NCBI GenBank assembly: GCA_023105745.1
Contig: JALGQZ010000011.1
Coordinates: forward strand, 33,073,094 to 33,137,093
From: Austropuccinia psidii
Taxonomy: Eukaryota > Basidiomycota > Pucciniomycetes > Pucciniales > Sphaerophragmiaceae
DNA: 64,000 nt
Direction: 5' to 3'
Shown in pieces: positions 45,620 to 57,090 of this stretch. The position numbers and the translations under genes are program-made. Each line of letters begins with the position of its first letter. Within the stretch, counting starts at the first letter, position 1. Under the pieces are notes generated by a model that was given only the letters and a program-made list of their open reading frames with translations, was not told where the DNA came from and made no database searches.

Positions 45620-47104
45620 GGGTGTTGGTAAAAACACGTAAGGGGTGCCCTGGGCCCATTTTTAATTCAAAATGAAACACCAAACAACCTGTATTGGGCC
45701 AAAACCTACCAAAAAAGTGGTTTTTTCCCCATAGAGCCCCTCCAACCCAATTTTATATTTTTTTTTGCACCCCCCCAAAAAACCAGATTATCCTTCCCAA
45801 ACAATTTTTTTAAAAAAAACAGCATTACCAAAGTAAAACGTTTCACACTTTTTTTTCTTTTTTCCCCCAAGACTGAATTTTCCTCCCTGACAAGCTTCTT
45901 CCAAGCCTCTAAAATTCCAGTTTTTTACCCTCCCTCATTTATTAATCCCACATTTCCACCACTTCATTTGACGCTTACCTACTTCTTTTAATTTTCACCC
46001 CTTTTATCACTTCTTTTTCACATTTCAAAAGGTTCTTTCCTCATTCCAAATCCCTGAATTCCCCCTTTTTTTAAATTTATACATATTCTTCACTCAATAA
46101 TTCTTCAACCCCACACTGAAGGTGATTTTAAGACCCTTGAGCTTCTTTGTCAGCATGAGCATAATGTTGCCAGAGCTCAGGGGTATTCTGTATCCACCTT
46201 CAGGTCCAATATGGCCCACAACCAAATTGAGAGAGGTTGTGACAGGTCTGGGACCCCAAATCCCCACAAAAACTCCACCAAAACAGTCACTTCAAGAAAG
46301 CTTTACTGTACATTTAGAATTTATGCCAGAAAATATGCCAAGAGTACCACTTGGACTTTTAAGGCCAAAAAGCCTGAACACAGCCATGACACCACTGAAA
46401 ATATCATGTCACATCCTGCTTTCATAAAATTCAATGAGCAAGAAACATCCCAAATATCTCAAATGTCTGAATCACTTCTCATGTGAAGGAAAATTCAGTC
46501 CCAATTATGCAACCAGAGGGGGTCTGACAGACCATTAATCCTTCAAGACATTTACAACCAAGTCAAGAAAATCAAGAAAGACAAACTGCAATGAAGAAGG
46601 CCCATTGATGCTCTTATTGACACCCTCAAAGAAGAAAATTTTGTGTAGTCCTCTGCAAGGGATTCCAAGGGACACATTAGCTCCTTCTTTTTTACTCACA
46701 CACTTTCCATAAAACTCCTTCATGGCTTTGCTCATGTGATTTTTATGGATTGTGATTATAAAACCAAAAAGTAAAAAATGCCTCTTTTTTCATATTGTTG
46801 GATTCAGCTCAACCAATAAAACCTTTTTGGGGCTTTTTGTTTGATGAAAAATAAAACTGAGCCCTCATCTACTTTGGAATTAAATCAACACATAAACAAA
46901 GTCCTCAACAACCCCAATATTGTTCACCCTCCAGTCATTTTTATGGACAGGGATTTGGCCTTGAAAAACTCTCTTAAGAAGCTCTTCCCAAACTCAAAAG
47001 TCATGTTACGCATTTGCCACATCAATAAAGATGTATCTGCCCATTGAATGAAGAAAATTGGTCATGGAACCGATTTTAAAAATTTTATGGGCCTTTGGAA
47101 TCAA

Positions 47105-47176
47105 GTAATACACTTTTATATTTCACTTTTATTCTTATTACTGTTCTCATTAATGACTTTGGGATTCATTTCTCAG
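47105..47176 (+). other. MULE-OTU intron 1, right copy
   Basis: GTAATACAC to TTTCTCAG, 72 bases. Same position and length as in the left copy. Confidence 0.8.
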
Positions 47177-47729
47177 GTTATATATTCATCCACTGAAATT
47201 GTTTTCAAAGACAAGTGGAAGAAGCTTCAAAAGCAAGTCAAGAATTCTGAAGTCTTGCAATATTTGGAAAATACCTGCCTTCCTCTAAAGGAGTATTATG
47301 TACCAGCCTGGACCAACCACCATTGCCACCTGGGGGTGGGCTCTACCTCAAGAGTTGAAGGTTCCCATTCCATGGTGAGACTTTGGCTCCAAAAAGTACA
47401 CTGGTACTTTCCTGGAGGTAGTGAGGGCTCTCCACATGGCTTTCAGAAAACAATTTATTGAAATAATCAACAGAATATCCAAAGAAATGATTTCCCATGT
47501 CAAGAATTTTCCACCACACATTGGTGCTCACAATAGAAATGTGTCTCATTATTCCCTTCAGATGGCCTTTGACAATTTCAAAACCAAATTTCCCCCACAT
47601 CAAAAATGCACCAACAAATACAGAAATTATTAATACATTACTCCCAAGCATAAGACTCAACAGGCATTTGCCAAGCACCAAAGGCTTCAGATATCAGAAT
47701 TCCATCTTTAGTGGCATTTGAATCAGCCT

Positions 47730-47801
47730 GTGAAGATTTTTGAACTTTAACTTATTTCTTTTTTTTGTATTAACCGATTTTCTTTGTCATATTCTTCTCA
47801 G
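47730..47801 (+). other. MULE-OTU intron 2, right copy
   Basis: GTGAAGATTTTTG to TTCTTCTCAG, 72 bases. Corresponds to the 70-base intron of the left copy. Confidence 0.75.
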
Positions 47802-48449
47802 ACTGTTTATCAAGGTTATGATCAAATTGTTGAGAAAGAAAGAAAGAATGAAGCCAAAATAATATTTTAAGATATTGGGGAAGACCCTTTCCAAAGACCA
47901 ATGGCAAAAATCACCCCAATTATTCAACATTTTCAAGATGTTTTGACTGAGAAAGTCCCATTTGATCAAATTACCAAGAGTCAAGAGGACAATCAATATT
48001 ATGAAGACCGACTAGAATGAAAGAATATCTGTGGAAGACATCAAGGAGCCAAGAATAAAAGTAAAAATAAAAGAGAACCCTCAATATTTGAAATAATTGA
48101 AAGTCAATCCAAGAGAAGAGGAAGACCCCCATCAAAAGTGACCAGCACAACAACATCAAGATTAAAGTCCTTCACACCCTCTAAAATTATGGAAGTTGAT
48201 TCATCTTCAGATTCTGAAGATTCTGAGGCCCCATAATCAAATTCACTACCCTCAGAAACTGAATTAAATGAATATGGCAAATCAGGAGTCCCCCTTAGAA
48301 GGTCCAGAAGACTGGTAATGGGTAGTAAAACCTCACAAAGAAATTCCCACAAGCCTGCCACAAGTTTGAAAATATAAAATGCAATTGACTTGACATGTGA
48401 GAATTGTGAAAGCAATTATCACAAAGGTTATGAATGCTCCAAGCTTTTT

Positions 48450-48528
48450 GTGAGTTTCTGATACTTTTCAATGTATATTTCTTCTTTTTTTTGAATATTT
48501 ATTCACTTTTTTGACCTAATTTTATCAG
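48450..48528 (+). other. MULE-OTU intron 3, right copy
   Basis: GTGAGTTTCTG to TTTTATCAG, 79 bases. Followed by the OTU exon. Confidence 0.8.
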
Positions 48529-48899
48529 GTACCTGGCTCAGAAGACTTGCCCAAGTATACTGAAATACAACTTCAAGCCCTTAAATGTTCAGGGTGAGGG
48601 AAACTGTGGCTACAGAAAAGTATCCCATGGTTTTTGGGGGCCATTTGACTAGCCCGCCCCTTGTCACTGTCCAAGCCTGGGGAGAATTTGAGACCTTTTC
48701 AAGTTCCAGAACCCCTATTTTTGGGCCTGGGAAGGAAGTTCAGGACCATAAAGGTCCAGCTTTTTCACCCTTGGAGGTGTCTCCTTAACACAATTTATAT
48801 CTCTTTTTAACCTGTCTCTCTCTCTCCATCTCCTGTGCTTCTTAAACCAATTTCTTCTTTTTTTTACATCCATATCAACTCATCTCCTGCAAAGGGGAT

Positions 48900-51035
48900 T
48901 GAAAATATTCTTCTTTGATCCTGCTGAATGCGTCTCTCTCCATCTCTCTTGTCCTCCATATTTGTTAATCCTAGGTTGTCAGCTACTCCATTGCACTTAT
49001 CATTTACTACTCCTCTCTTATCTACCCCCAGTGAGTTTGAACAAACCACTGAAGCTTCAAGTGATGCCACCACCACTTCCAAATTCTCTTGGGTTTGGCT
49101 ATACTTTTCTGAAGTCAATGACCAACATGTTGAGTGCAATGTTATCAATTGTTTTGGAAAAAGCTGTAATAAGAAATTAAAGTGTGATTGGACTGGAAGC
49201 ACCAAGGCCATGAACCAGCATCTCAACATCCTGCATCATTTTCACAACCCAAAAGACAATTATTGATCAGTTTGTACAGAATTGTAACAGAAAAAAGGTA
49301 TGCTTTTGATTCAAATACCAGCTATCAAATATTCCACTGAATTTCTTTTCTTTCATAGGTACTTTTGTTGGAAACTTTGAAGACTTCTCTTGTCTACTTC
49401 ATTGCATATTGTGATCTCCCTTTATCCATCACCAAGTCCAGCTCCTTGAGCTGTGCATTCCATTGGTTTTTGATATACTTGTTTGACAAACCGCTCTAAC
49501 CAGACACCTATCCAACATATTTTACTTTCATCAACAGTAGCACTTTTTTCTCCTTCACCACTGACCTTTGGAACAGTCAAAATACGAAAGCCTTTATGGT
49601 AATCACTTCTCATTTTATTGTTTCCAATTACAAGCTCAAATCGGTTCTCTTGGGCCTTACCAAGAGTTAAGGTGAGTTTTCTTCTCCATTTGTTCCAGTA
49701 GCTGAAGATATCATTCATGCAGGTAACCACTCTGGTATCTCACTTGAAAACCATTCCAAAATGATCCTCCACTGCTATTAACTTGAAAATTATTTAATTT
49801 GCATTACAATGGATAAGGCCTCAGTAAACCATTGCATGGCTCATGAGATCCAATGCTCAATACCATTGTTTTTGCATCCAACAATGCAATTAGATGCATT
49901 TCCCACACAATCTATCTGGCTGCATGTGATGAGCTTGATTCCCACTCTCAATCAGGACCTCTCCAAGTTGATCAAGAGGCTGGTGGAAATACTTTAGGCC
50001 CAATGGCCATAAACAGCTTGGTAGATGAGCCAGAAGGACAGAATACTCAGTATGATTCAATTATTAATTGCCTCAGTAAGCTTGCATCATATATATGGCA
50101 AAGCCCTAAGAGGTCTGAAAAAATTTCTTTGTGCAGTCAACCTCATTCATGAAGAAGGCCAAACAACCAAAGAAACTACCCTTTTGTCAAATTTTTGCAC
50201 CTGTTGGAATGATTGCTATCCCCAAAAGATGCATGCATCCAATTTTGCAACACTGAAAACATGCAAGCTTATTGCCTTACCCAAATAAAATGGGAGAAGG
50301 TTTCAGTAATTGTAAATTTTCTGCAGCCCCTTTATGAAGCAACCCATATTATTTGTGGCTCAGCTTATCCCACAATCAACAATATTCTACCATTATATAT
50401 CACTTATCAAACAAATAAAACAGGTACATAATTTTCATCTCTTGTAAAAATATCATGATAATATTCCTGATGACTTGTTTTTGAAAGGCTGGTGATCAGT
50501 ATGATTTCACACCAATCAAGCCTGCCACAATGACAATGACCAGTAAGTTGGCAAAGTATCTGAAGCAAATATTTCTCAAAAAGCCTGTTATATATGCCTC
50601 AATTCTTGATCCCCAATTCAAGCTTCAATTTTTCACAAATAATCAAACAATGCTATCTTGTTTTGGAAATTCATTGGCCAAGCTTTCAGCAATTTTTGAT
50701 GAGGATGCAAGAAGACATGTTACCTCTGAGAACCTCAGCAGTGATAAAACCCAGTCCCTTTCAGAATTGAAATGGGGATGTTTGATGATAAGTACTTATT
50801 GGCATCATCTGAGGGCAGAAACTGTGAAAAGGACATACAACAATTCTTTGCTGAACCACCAGAGCCCAAAGAGACCAACATCCCCCACTTTTAGAAATCA
50901 AGAGGTAAACTTTTTCCAACTATTTCTCATATGGCACAGAAAAATCTTTTCATCCCAGCAACAAGTGCCCTTTCTGGAAGGGTCTTTTCATGTAGTAGAA
51001 AGATACTTACATACCAGTGCCCTTCACTCTCAAGC
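48900..51035 (+). pseudogene. hAT transposase, 5' and main part
   Basis: Degenerate coding sequence of a hAT transposase. A BED zinc finger (about 49,085-49,235: VWLYFSEV, VECNVINCFGKSC, TGSTKAMNQHLNILH) would bind element ends. A likely intron follows (49,298-49,358, GTATGC to TTCATAG). The RNase H-like core shows DLPLSIT, FTTDLWNSQNTKAF near 49,560 with the first Asp, ITMDKAS near 49,805 with the second, IRCISHTIYLAACDEL near 49,880, then VNFLQPLYEATHIICGSAYPTINN near 50,320. The C-terminal dimerisation region (SALSGRVFS, ILTYQCPSLS) is cut at 51,035 by element B. Many frame changes. Confidence 0.82.
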
Positions 51036-52839
51036 TGTGAGCCTTAGAGGTAATTTCATCTACCAAAAAGACCACAAATACAAAATTAACATATAAATAC
51101 AAATAAAATAAATTTATTTATATTATTAAAATGAAAATCAAAATATAAATATATAATTATATTCAAAATTGAAAATTTAATTACAATTTAAAAATAAAAT
51201 TACATTAAATTTTGAAATTGTGAAATTACATTTATACTTGAAAAAATTAAGTAAAATGAATTTTTAACAAAATTGTAAATAAATAAATAAATTTGGAAAA
51301 AAGCTAAATAAAAATTATTATAACTTTTAATACAATAAATAAACATATGAAAGTTAATTCACCATTGGATTCCTCATAAAAAATCAGGTGGGGTCACCTC
51401 TGAGTGAAAATTTTGTAACTCAACTCTAAATAAGCTTAAATTAAGTTTTTGGTATTTTCTGTATGAAAAGTGAAAATCCTCAAAACTTTAATTTTATTCA
51501 CATCACATGTAGTGTTAATCACGAAAATTTGTGTTAAAATTGAGGTGTTGTGTATATCTTACAAGTTATGAGGAACAAAAGTATGTTCAATTGAAATGTC
51601 AAAATGTGCGCATGTATTACATAAGTGAACTTTGATTTTATATGAGGTATCAACTATTACTGTATTGAACTGTAAAACTCAATTGAATTACATATGTAAA
51701 CTATAAGTATAATACATGATGAGGAATTAAAAGAAAAATAAATTGGAAAGATTAAATTTGGGGGCGAAAAGGAGCTCTAGCTTTAAGGGGGAGCCAGACC
51801 CCCAAAATCCTTGCTGGCAGGCGTGAGATGTCAAAATCCACACAAAAATTCATCAACTTTGGCCTGGAATTGAGCTACAGGGTCTGTGGACTCAATTGAT
51901 GATGAGGTTTTGATACCAACTGGGGTAGTTTTAGCTGTTGCCAAGAGGGTAAAACTACCCTTAAGATAAAACAATCATAGTAAAAACAGTCTTAACTGGT
52001 TTCTACGTCTCTTAAACACATTGTGACGTGTTTTGAAGGCTCTAGACCAGGTATTGCTATAGTAATGGCTGATTTAAGGGTCTAAAATGGCTTAAACCAG
52101 CCCTTTTTTGGTCTAAACCAGGGTTCAATGATGCCATAATTGGCTTTTCTGTTGTAAGACTGTTTTTCACGACTGACAAGAGTAAATTTTACTTTTGTAG
52201 TAAGAAAATTGATGGCTATAAAAGAATGTCTTCTTTGACCCACTTTTCTCTTCATGTTAGAATCTTTTCCTTTTATAATTAGTTTATACACTGTTAAACC
52301 AATCAATAAAAGATTCCAAACACCTTTTTTAAATCATTTAAAACCTTTTAACCACGTGAAAAAATCATTATAATCATTGTTTGTAACTCTTATAATCATT
52401 TTTACCCCTGAACCACCCCAAAAGTGAATTAAAGCATCTTTCATCACTGTTAACTTTGTCACTTTGTTTCCTAATTCACTCTGGTCACTTTTGGGCGTGT
52501 TTTATCTTTAATATTATTTTCAAAGAATTTTTTCTTTAATTAAATTCTTGCAGTTCTTTGCTCAATTAATTCCAATTGAAATTGCTCTTGAAGAAATTTC
52601 TTTTGTAGCCTTAAATATCTGTTGTAGAGTATTTTTGGTTAAATATTTATTGTTGGCAAAACAATAAATCTTTATAATATTATTGTTTTATACTAATGAA
52701 GTTATAAACAATAAAATTGGCGTTTTTTCTCTTCAAAATAATGTTTCTTACTATTTTTTATTGATTTTTACCTTATACAAATTTTGAGGACAAGAAAAGT
52801 ACTTGATTTTTAATCAAAGTTTCATATCCACACCTTACA
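51036..52839 (+). repeat. Element B 5' LTR
   Basis: 1,804 bp, TGTGAGCC to CCTTACA. AT-rich outer third, GC-richer middle with TTTGGGGGCGAAAAGGAGC, and the conserved GGGTAGTTTTA stem-loop at 51,923-51,960. The AP-1-like palindrome of the solo LTR is disturbed here (GAGCTACAGGGTCTGTGGACTC). Confidence 0.95.
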
Positions 52840-52841
52840 TT

Positions 52842-52859
52842 TGGGGGCCCAGCCGTGAT
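52842..52859 (+). promoter_or_regulatory. Element B primer-binding site, tRNA-Pro-like
   Basis: TGGGGGCCCAGCCGTGAT begins two bases after the LTR. It fits the 3' end of a tRNA (CCA) and resembles the tRNA-Pro primer site known from other LTR elements at 14 of 18 positions. The exact tRNA needs the fungal tRNA set. Confidence 0.75.
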
Positions 52860-53306
52860 ATTTTACATGTGACATATTTTTTTACTCTTTTTAAATCTTT
52901 TTTCTTATATTGAAAAATTTAAAAACATATAAGAAATACTTATAATTCAAAAAATCAAAAAAAAAAAATTTTAATATTATAAGGGAGGCTTATATTTTAA
53001 TTTCTTTTTTAAAATATCCTTTTTTTTGCTTAATTAGTTGGTTTTTTATTAATTTTGGTGTCTGACAACGTGGTAAGACAAGAAAACATTGAAACAGCCT
53101 CAACAGTAACCCGCATTATTCCTGACAGTACTGTTAATTCCAATCATAATAGTACTATTATTGTGACTCAGAATATTCAACCAGAGCCAATTTCTTCTGA
53201 ATTAGTCAACTTGGAAATAAGTAATACTCTTCAGAAAGCCAAAGATTTGGCCAATAGTAAGTTTTTTGATGAAAAATTACTATTTTAAGACTTTTTAACC
53301 ATAATT

Positions 53307-53969
53307 ATGCCTTCAACCAGGTCAGGAGCCAGCCATAACCCCCAAGCAGCTCCCAGAACAGTAATAGACGTGATTATGGCAGAGGCAAATCAGGTACAGA
53401 AGGAAAAGGGTCAGTTGATGACTTCCAAACAACTAAAATGGGTCATTCTGAAACTGATAATACCATTTTACCTTCAAAAAGAGCTGACACTTCCACAACA
53501 AGCCTCAGTGGACATATACAAAGCCAGCAACAGTGCATACAACAATGCACTTCAGCTCAAGGAGTACCAGATCCTTGCAGAACTGTGGAAGAATGGCATG
53601 AATTCTTACCTGACTGTGAGAAAATTCCTGGGCCATCCCAATACTTGCAAATTGCTCAATGGATGGAATCCATTGATGGAGAAGAAAAACATGATGCTTT
53701 TGACATTGGAATGGAGGAAAAACAACCCTCCACCACCCAAATCAGTGCCAAAAACCGCCCCAGTAGCCAGCAGCAGCAATTTCAACATGAAAAAGCAGCC
53801 ACAAGCTCCAAAAAAGGGCAAAGGGAAGGCACCAGCCCCAAAACCTTACAGCCAGGGCTACAGAATCCCAAAGATTCAACAGGATGCCATGGAAAATGTA
53901 TTTCAGATGGCCAGAACCATGATGGAATTACAAAAGAAGGAGGAAGCCAGATCAAAATATCAAAAATGA
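53307..53969 (+). CDS. Element B gag ORF1
   Basis: 220 codons, uninterrupted, starting MPSTRSGASHNPQ. N-terminal half helical and charged; Pro/Lys-rich linker NNPPPPKSVPKT to KKGKGKAPAPKP; then YRIPKIQQDAMENVFQMA and a charged coiled-coil-like end. It stops with TGA at 53,967-53,969, and the following gag-pol lies in the -1 frame. Element C has the same two-part layout, so the split looks like a family property rather than a break. No slippery heptamer with simultaneous pairing is clear at the overlap. Likely matrix/assembly part of gag. Confidence 0.75.
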   Translation: MPSTRSGASHNPQAAPRTVIDVIMAEANQVQKEKGQLMTSKQLKWVILKLIIPFYLQKELTLPQQASVDIYKASNSAYNNALQLKEYQILAELWKNGMNSYLTVRKFLGHPNTCKLLNGWNPLMEKKNMMLLTLEWRKNNPPPPKSVPKTAPVASSSNFNMKKQPQAPKKGKGKAPAPKPYSQGYRIPKIQQDAMENVFQMARTMMELQKKEEARSKYQK

Positions 53970-55450
53970 TTTCTAATACTTTTGATTGTATTCCAGAGTT
54001 GTATAAAGCTATTTCTGACGTAAAAAGTCATCTTTCTGATAGAAATACATCAATTTGTGACAATCTTAAAACAAATAACTTGAGTCTGAGCCAAATAAAT
54101 GATACACTTAAATGCTTTGAAAGAGTTTTAAGAACAATCAAAACCTCCGATAATGATAATTCTTTTGGAATTAAGATAAATGAACAATCTGCCATTATTA
54201 AAGAATTAACACACAAATATTCTAAATTCAATATTGATGACATAATTGAAACAAGAATAAAACAAGCCATAAGCACTATAAAAGAAGATAATAAAAAAGC
54301 TCTTGATGATGTTTCAAAATCATTTGCTGAAGTAAAGACAAATATAGTTGCCCTGAAAAAGCATTTTGATACCTCAAGAGAGGAAATATCAAAATTAACA
54401 ATAAAGTTAAATGAAGTTATATCTGATAATACTAAACAAACAGAATTATGGAATGAGCTAACATATAAAGAGGATGATCATAAAAAGAATGTCATAAACT
54501 CTATACAAAACTTGAAACATGAATTAAGAAATTCACAAAGGTGTAACAACAGTAAAATGAATGATATTGAACAACTGCTAAATACTTTACCAAGAATGTC
54601 TACACCTCTGAATCAAAATGAAAATGCAAGAATTCCCAATCCACAAGTATTGGATATTGAAAACTTACAGTTAAAAAATGAATCTTCTACTTCTTTTCAT
54701 AACTTACAACCATCAATGGGCCAAGCACTCTTGAAAGAAGTTCCAAAACTTAAAGAATGGCCTCACTTCAGTGGTGAAGGATAGTATGACCATATGGAAT
54801 TCATTAGAGGTATTGACATGATCAAAGAGGATTTTGAATTACCAGAAAGATTTGTAACAGCCAGATTTAACACCTTGTTTACCAAATCAGCTCACAGATG
54901 GTACATCAAAAGAAGACAAGCACATGGACACCAGAGTTGGACTTGGTGGAAAACCAAAATCATTAACAAATGGGCAAATGATGCTTGGCAGTTGAAAGTT
55001 GAAACAGCCTTTGAATCTTCCAAATTTAATGCTGATAAAGACAAAGATTTATCATGGTTTTGCCAACAAAAAGACAGATTAACAGCATTATATCCTGACA
55101 TGTCAGAATTTATGATCCATAGAAACATTCTGAGACAATGTGGAGGTGACTTAGAGCATGCTATCAAAAGCAGGACTACTGAACAATCTTCAGCAGAGGA
55201 TATTATCAATATATTAGAAGAAGTAACCACCAGAACCAAAGTTAGTTCTGGTAGGGTGAATCTCAAAACAAGGTTTAATACACCTTGGAAAGATTCTGTG
55301 GACAAAAGCCCCAAAGAAAATTCTAATAATATTAAGTATAAATCTGCAGATACAGTCGGAAAGTGCCATATTTGCCAAAGCACCCCCCATTTAGCCAATA
55401 CATGTTCAAAGAAGGGGAAAATCAATGAAATTGATATTGAAAAGGAACCT
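53970..55450 (+). pseudogene. Element B gag ORF2: coiled coil, capsid, zinc knuckle
   Basis: Same frame as pol and open upstream to 53,438, where it overlaps ORF1. A long Lys/Glu/Asn-rich coiled-coil-like region (about 53,970-54,600) is followed by WPHFSGEG and an in-frame TAG (54,782-54,784), then the capsid-like part (MEFIRGIDMIKEDFELPE, RWYIKRRQAHGHQSWTWW, NILRQCGGDLEHAIKS). A classic CX2CX4HX4C knuckle CHICQSTPHLANTC (55,364-55,405) ends it. The protein would package element RNA. The single TAG splits it in this copy. Confidence 0.88.
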
Positions 55451-55599
55451 GATGTTGAAAAAGATGACATAATTGAAGACAATTCAGATGATAAGTCATC
55501 AATATTTCCTGAATCTTCAAAAGATATAGAAAATATCAATGCCACTTTTGACATCATGGAATCTTATTCCCACTTGCCACAATTGAGCAATGATCAACT

Positions 55600-56080
55600 T
55601 GATTTATCAAAAGTTCAAGATGCACAACTTATGAAAACAAAACCAAACAGGGGGAAAGGTTATACAGCTGGTAACTCCTGTATAACAGAAGTGGTGATTG
55701 ACAACAAGCCCACCAAACTTTTGCTTGACCCAGGAGCCTTCTGCTCTTGTGTTGGAAAATATTTTCTTAAGACTTGTGTACCAAATGTTGAAGACCAATT
55801 GTTACCAATTGATGGTATAAAATTCAATAGTGCAAGTAATCCAATGAAAGAATTAGGAATTTTTGAGACCAATGTCATATTCCCACACATAAATGGGAAT
55901 TTAAGAATCATGGTTGAATTTTTTGTTATGGAAAATTTCTCTAGTACCCATTTTATATTGGGAAATGACTATTTAATAATGTATGGGATAGATTTGCATA
56001 ACAACAAAGACAGATACTTTACTATTGGAGACAATAAGCACCAAAAATTTGCCTTTTTACCATTTAAAAGAAAAATTACA
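55600..56080 (+). pseudogene. pol: Element B protease domain, D-P-G active site
   Basis: Retroelement aspartic protease fold: TKLLLDPGAFCSCVG with Asp codon 55,727-55,729, then FILGNDYLIMYGIDL as the C-terminal hydrophobic part. The residue after the catalytic Asp is Pro, where Ser or Thr is normal; the related copies at 11.2 kb and 17.8 kb have D-S-G and D-T-G. The reading frame is open through the domain. Whether D-P-G can work is unknown. Confidence 0.85.
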
Positions 56081-56189
56081 GTAAACAAAGTATCACCAGT
56101 CAACTTAGAGTTAGAGAAATTCAAGTCTGAAAAGTTAAATGAGGCTGAAATAAGCCTTTATCAGACTGATAAACAAGAAAATGAACTTT

Positions 56190-57090
56190 CTTCCCTTTTG
56201 TATGACCACAGAGGAGCATTTGCTTCAGACAAAGAACCTCTAGGAGCAATTATTGGTCATGAAGTTGACATCATTCTCAACATTGAGAGACCTTATCCAC
56301 CACTCTTAAGAAGACCTGCATATTCAGCAAGTCCAAAATCAAGAGAAGCTCTAGAAATTCATATCAAAGAACTTCTGGACCTTGGTGTAATAAGAAAAGT
56401 AGGCCACAATGAAGAAGTAGAAATAACTACACCAGTCATAGTGGCATGGCATAATGGAAAATCTAGAATGGTTGGGGACTTTAGAGCTCTGAACACTTAC
56501 ACTGTTCCAGACAGATACCCAATACCAAAAATCCAAATTGCCCTTAGTCAAATATCTCAAGCAGTGTATATAACCACTATGGATGCCCTTAAGGAATTCC
56601 AACAAAATGTGGTGACACCAAGAGCAAGAAAATACTTGAGAATTCTTGTTCATTGTGGAGTGTATGAATACTTGAGGATGCCCTTTGGTATAAAAAATGC
56701 ACCTTCACACTTCCAAAGAATGATGAATGAAATATTCCCTGAATAACTCTCAGAGGGATGGTCAATCATTTACATTGATGACATTATTGTCTGTTCCAAA
56801 ACTTGGGAGGAGCACATGTACAGATTGTCCAGAGTTTTGACAAAAATTCAATCAGTAAACATGAAAATCTCCTTGAAGAAATGTCATTTTGGATTTAAAG
56901 AATTTAAAGCACTAGGACATGTTGTATCTGGTTTCTCCCTTGGAATTGACAAAAATAAAGTTGCAGCAGTATTGCTAAAACCCATTCCTCAGAATAAGAA
57001 GGAAATTCAGTCATTCTTAGGTTTTTCAGGATATTACAGCAAACACATTCAAGATTTTGCATCCATAGCAAGACCACTTTATAAATTGTG
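56190..57090 (+). pseudogene. pol: Element B reverse transcriptase
   Basis: Motifs in order: PYPPLLRRPAYSASPKSREA; GVIRKVGHNEE; SRMVGDFRALNTYTVPDRYP; TTMDALKEFQQNV, where the family's usual Gly is Glu (one G-to-A change); MPFGIKNAPSHFQRMM; a TAA stop at 56,744-56,746; then YIDDIIVCS with the catalytic Asp pair (56,777-56,782) and [16 protein letters not shown]. Apart from the stop and the Gly change the domain looks sound. It copies element RNA into cDNA. Confidence 0.9.

Larger units (their letters stand above)
46080..48631 (+). pseudogene. MULE transposase-OTU gene, right copy, 5' part
   Basis: Degenerate but better preserved than the left copy. Exon 1 (to 47,104): LYCTFRIYARKYAKSTTW and KPEHSHD make a FAR1/WRKY-GCM1-like zinc segment, then the MULE domain with Asp in FMDCDYKTKK (46,748-46,750) and Asp in FMDRDLALKNSLKKLFP (46,946-46,948). 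Exon 2 (47,177-47,729): LGVGSTSRVEGSHSM with the Glu (47,357-47,359). Exon 3 (47,802-48,449): AT-hook SKRRGRPPSK near 48,110, an acidic Ser-rich run, and a canonical CX2CX4HX4C knuckle (48,396-48,437). Exon 4 starts the OTU protease: Cys codon 48,605-48,607 in GEGNCGYR, with Glu where D is usual. A hAT insertion then cuts it. Several stops break exon 1. Confidence 0.85.

Noticed and set aside
48632..48660. hAT terminal inverted repeat and 8-bp TSD
   Set aside because: Left and right junctions were compared in several registers; no convincing 8-bp duplication or inverted repeat could be fixed, so exact hAT borders are left approximate.
53930..53970. Programmed -1 frameshift site at the end of gag ORF1
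   Set aside because: An A-rich run is present, but no X-XXY-YYZ heptamer in the right phase could be identified; kept only as a possibility.
54892..55557. A 221-codon open frame on the minus strand
   Set aside because: It lies exactly antisense to the gag of element B and matches nothing; a shadow of the real frame.
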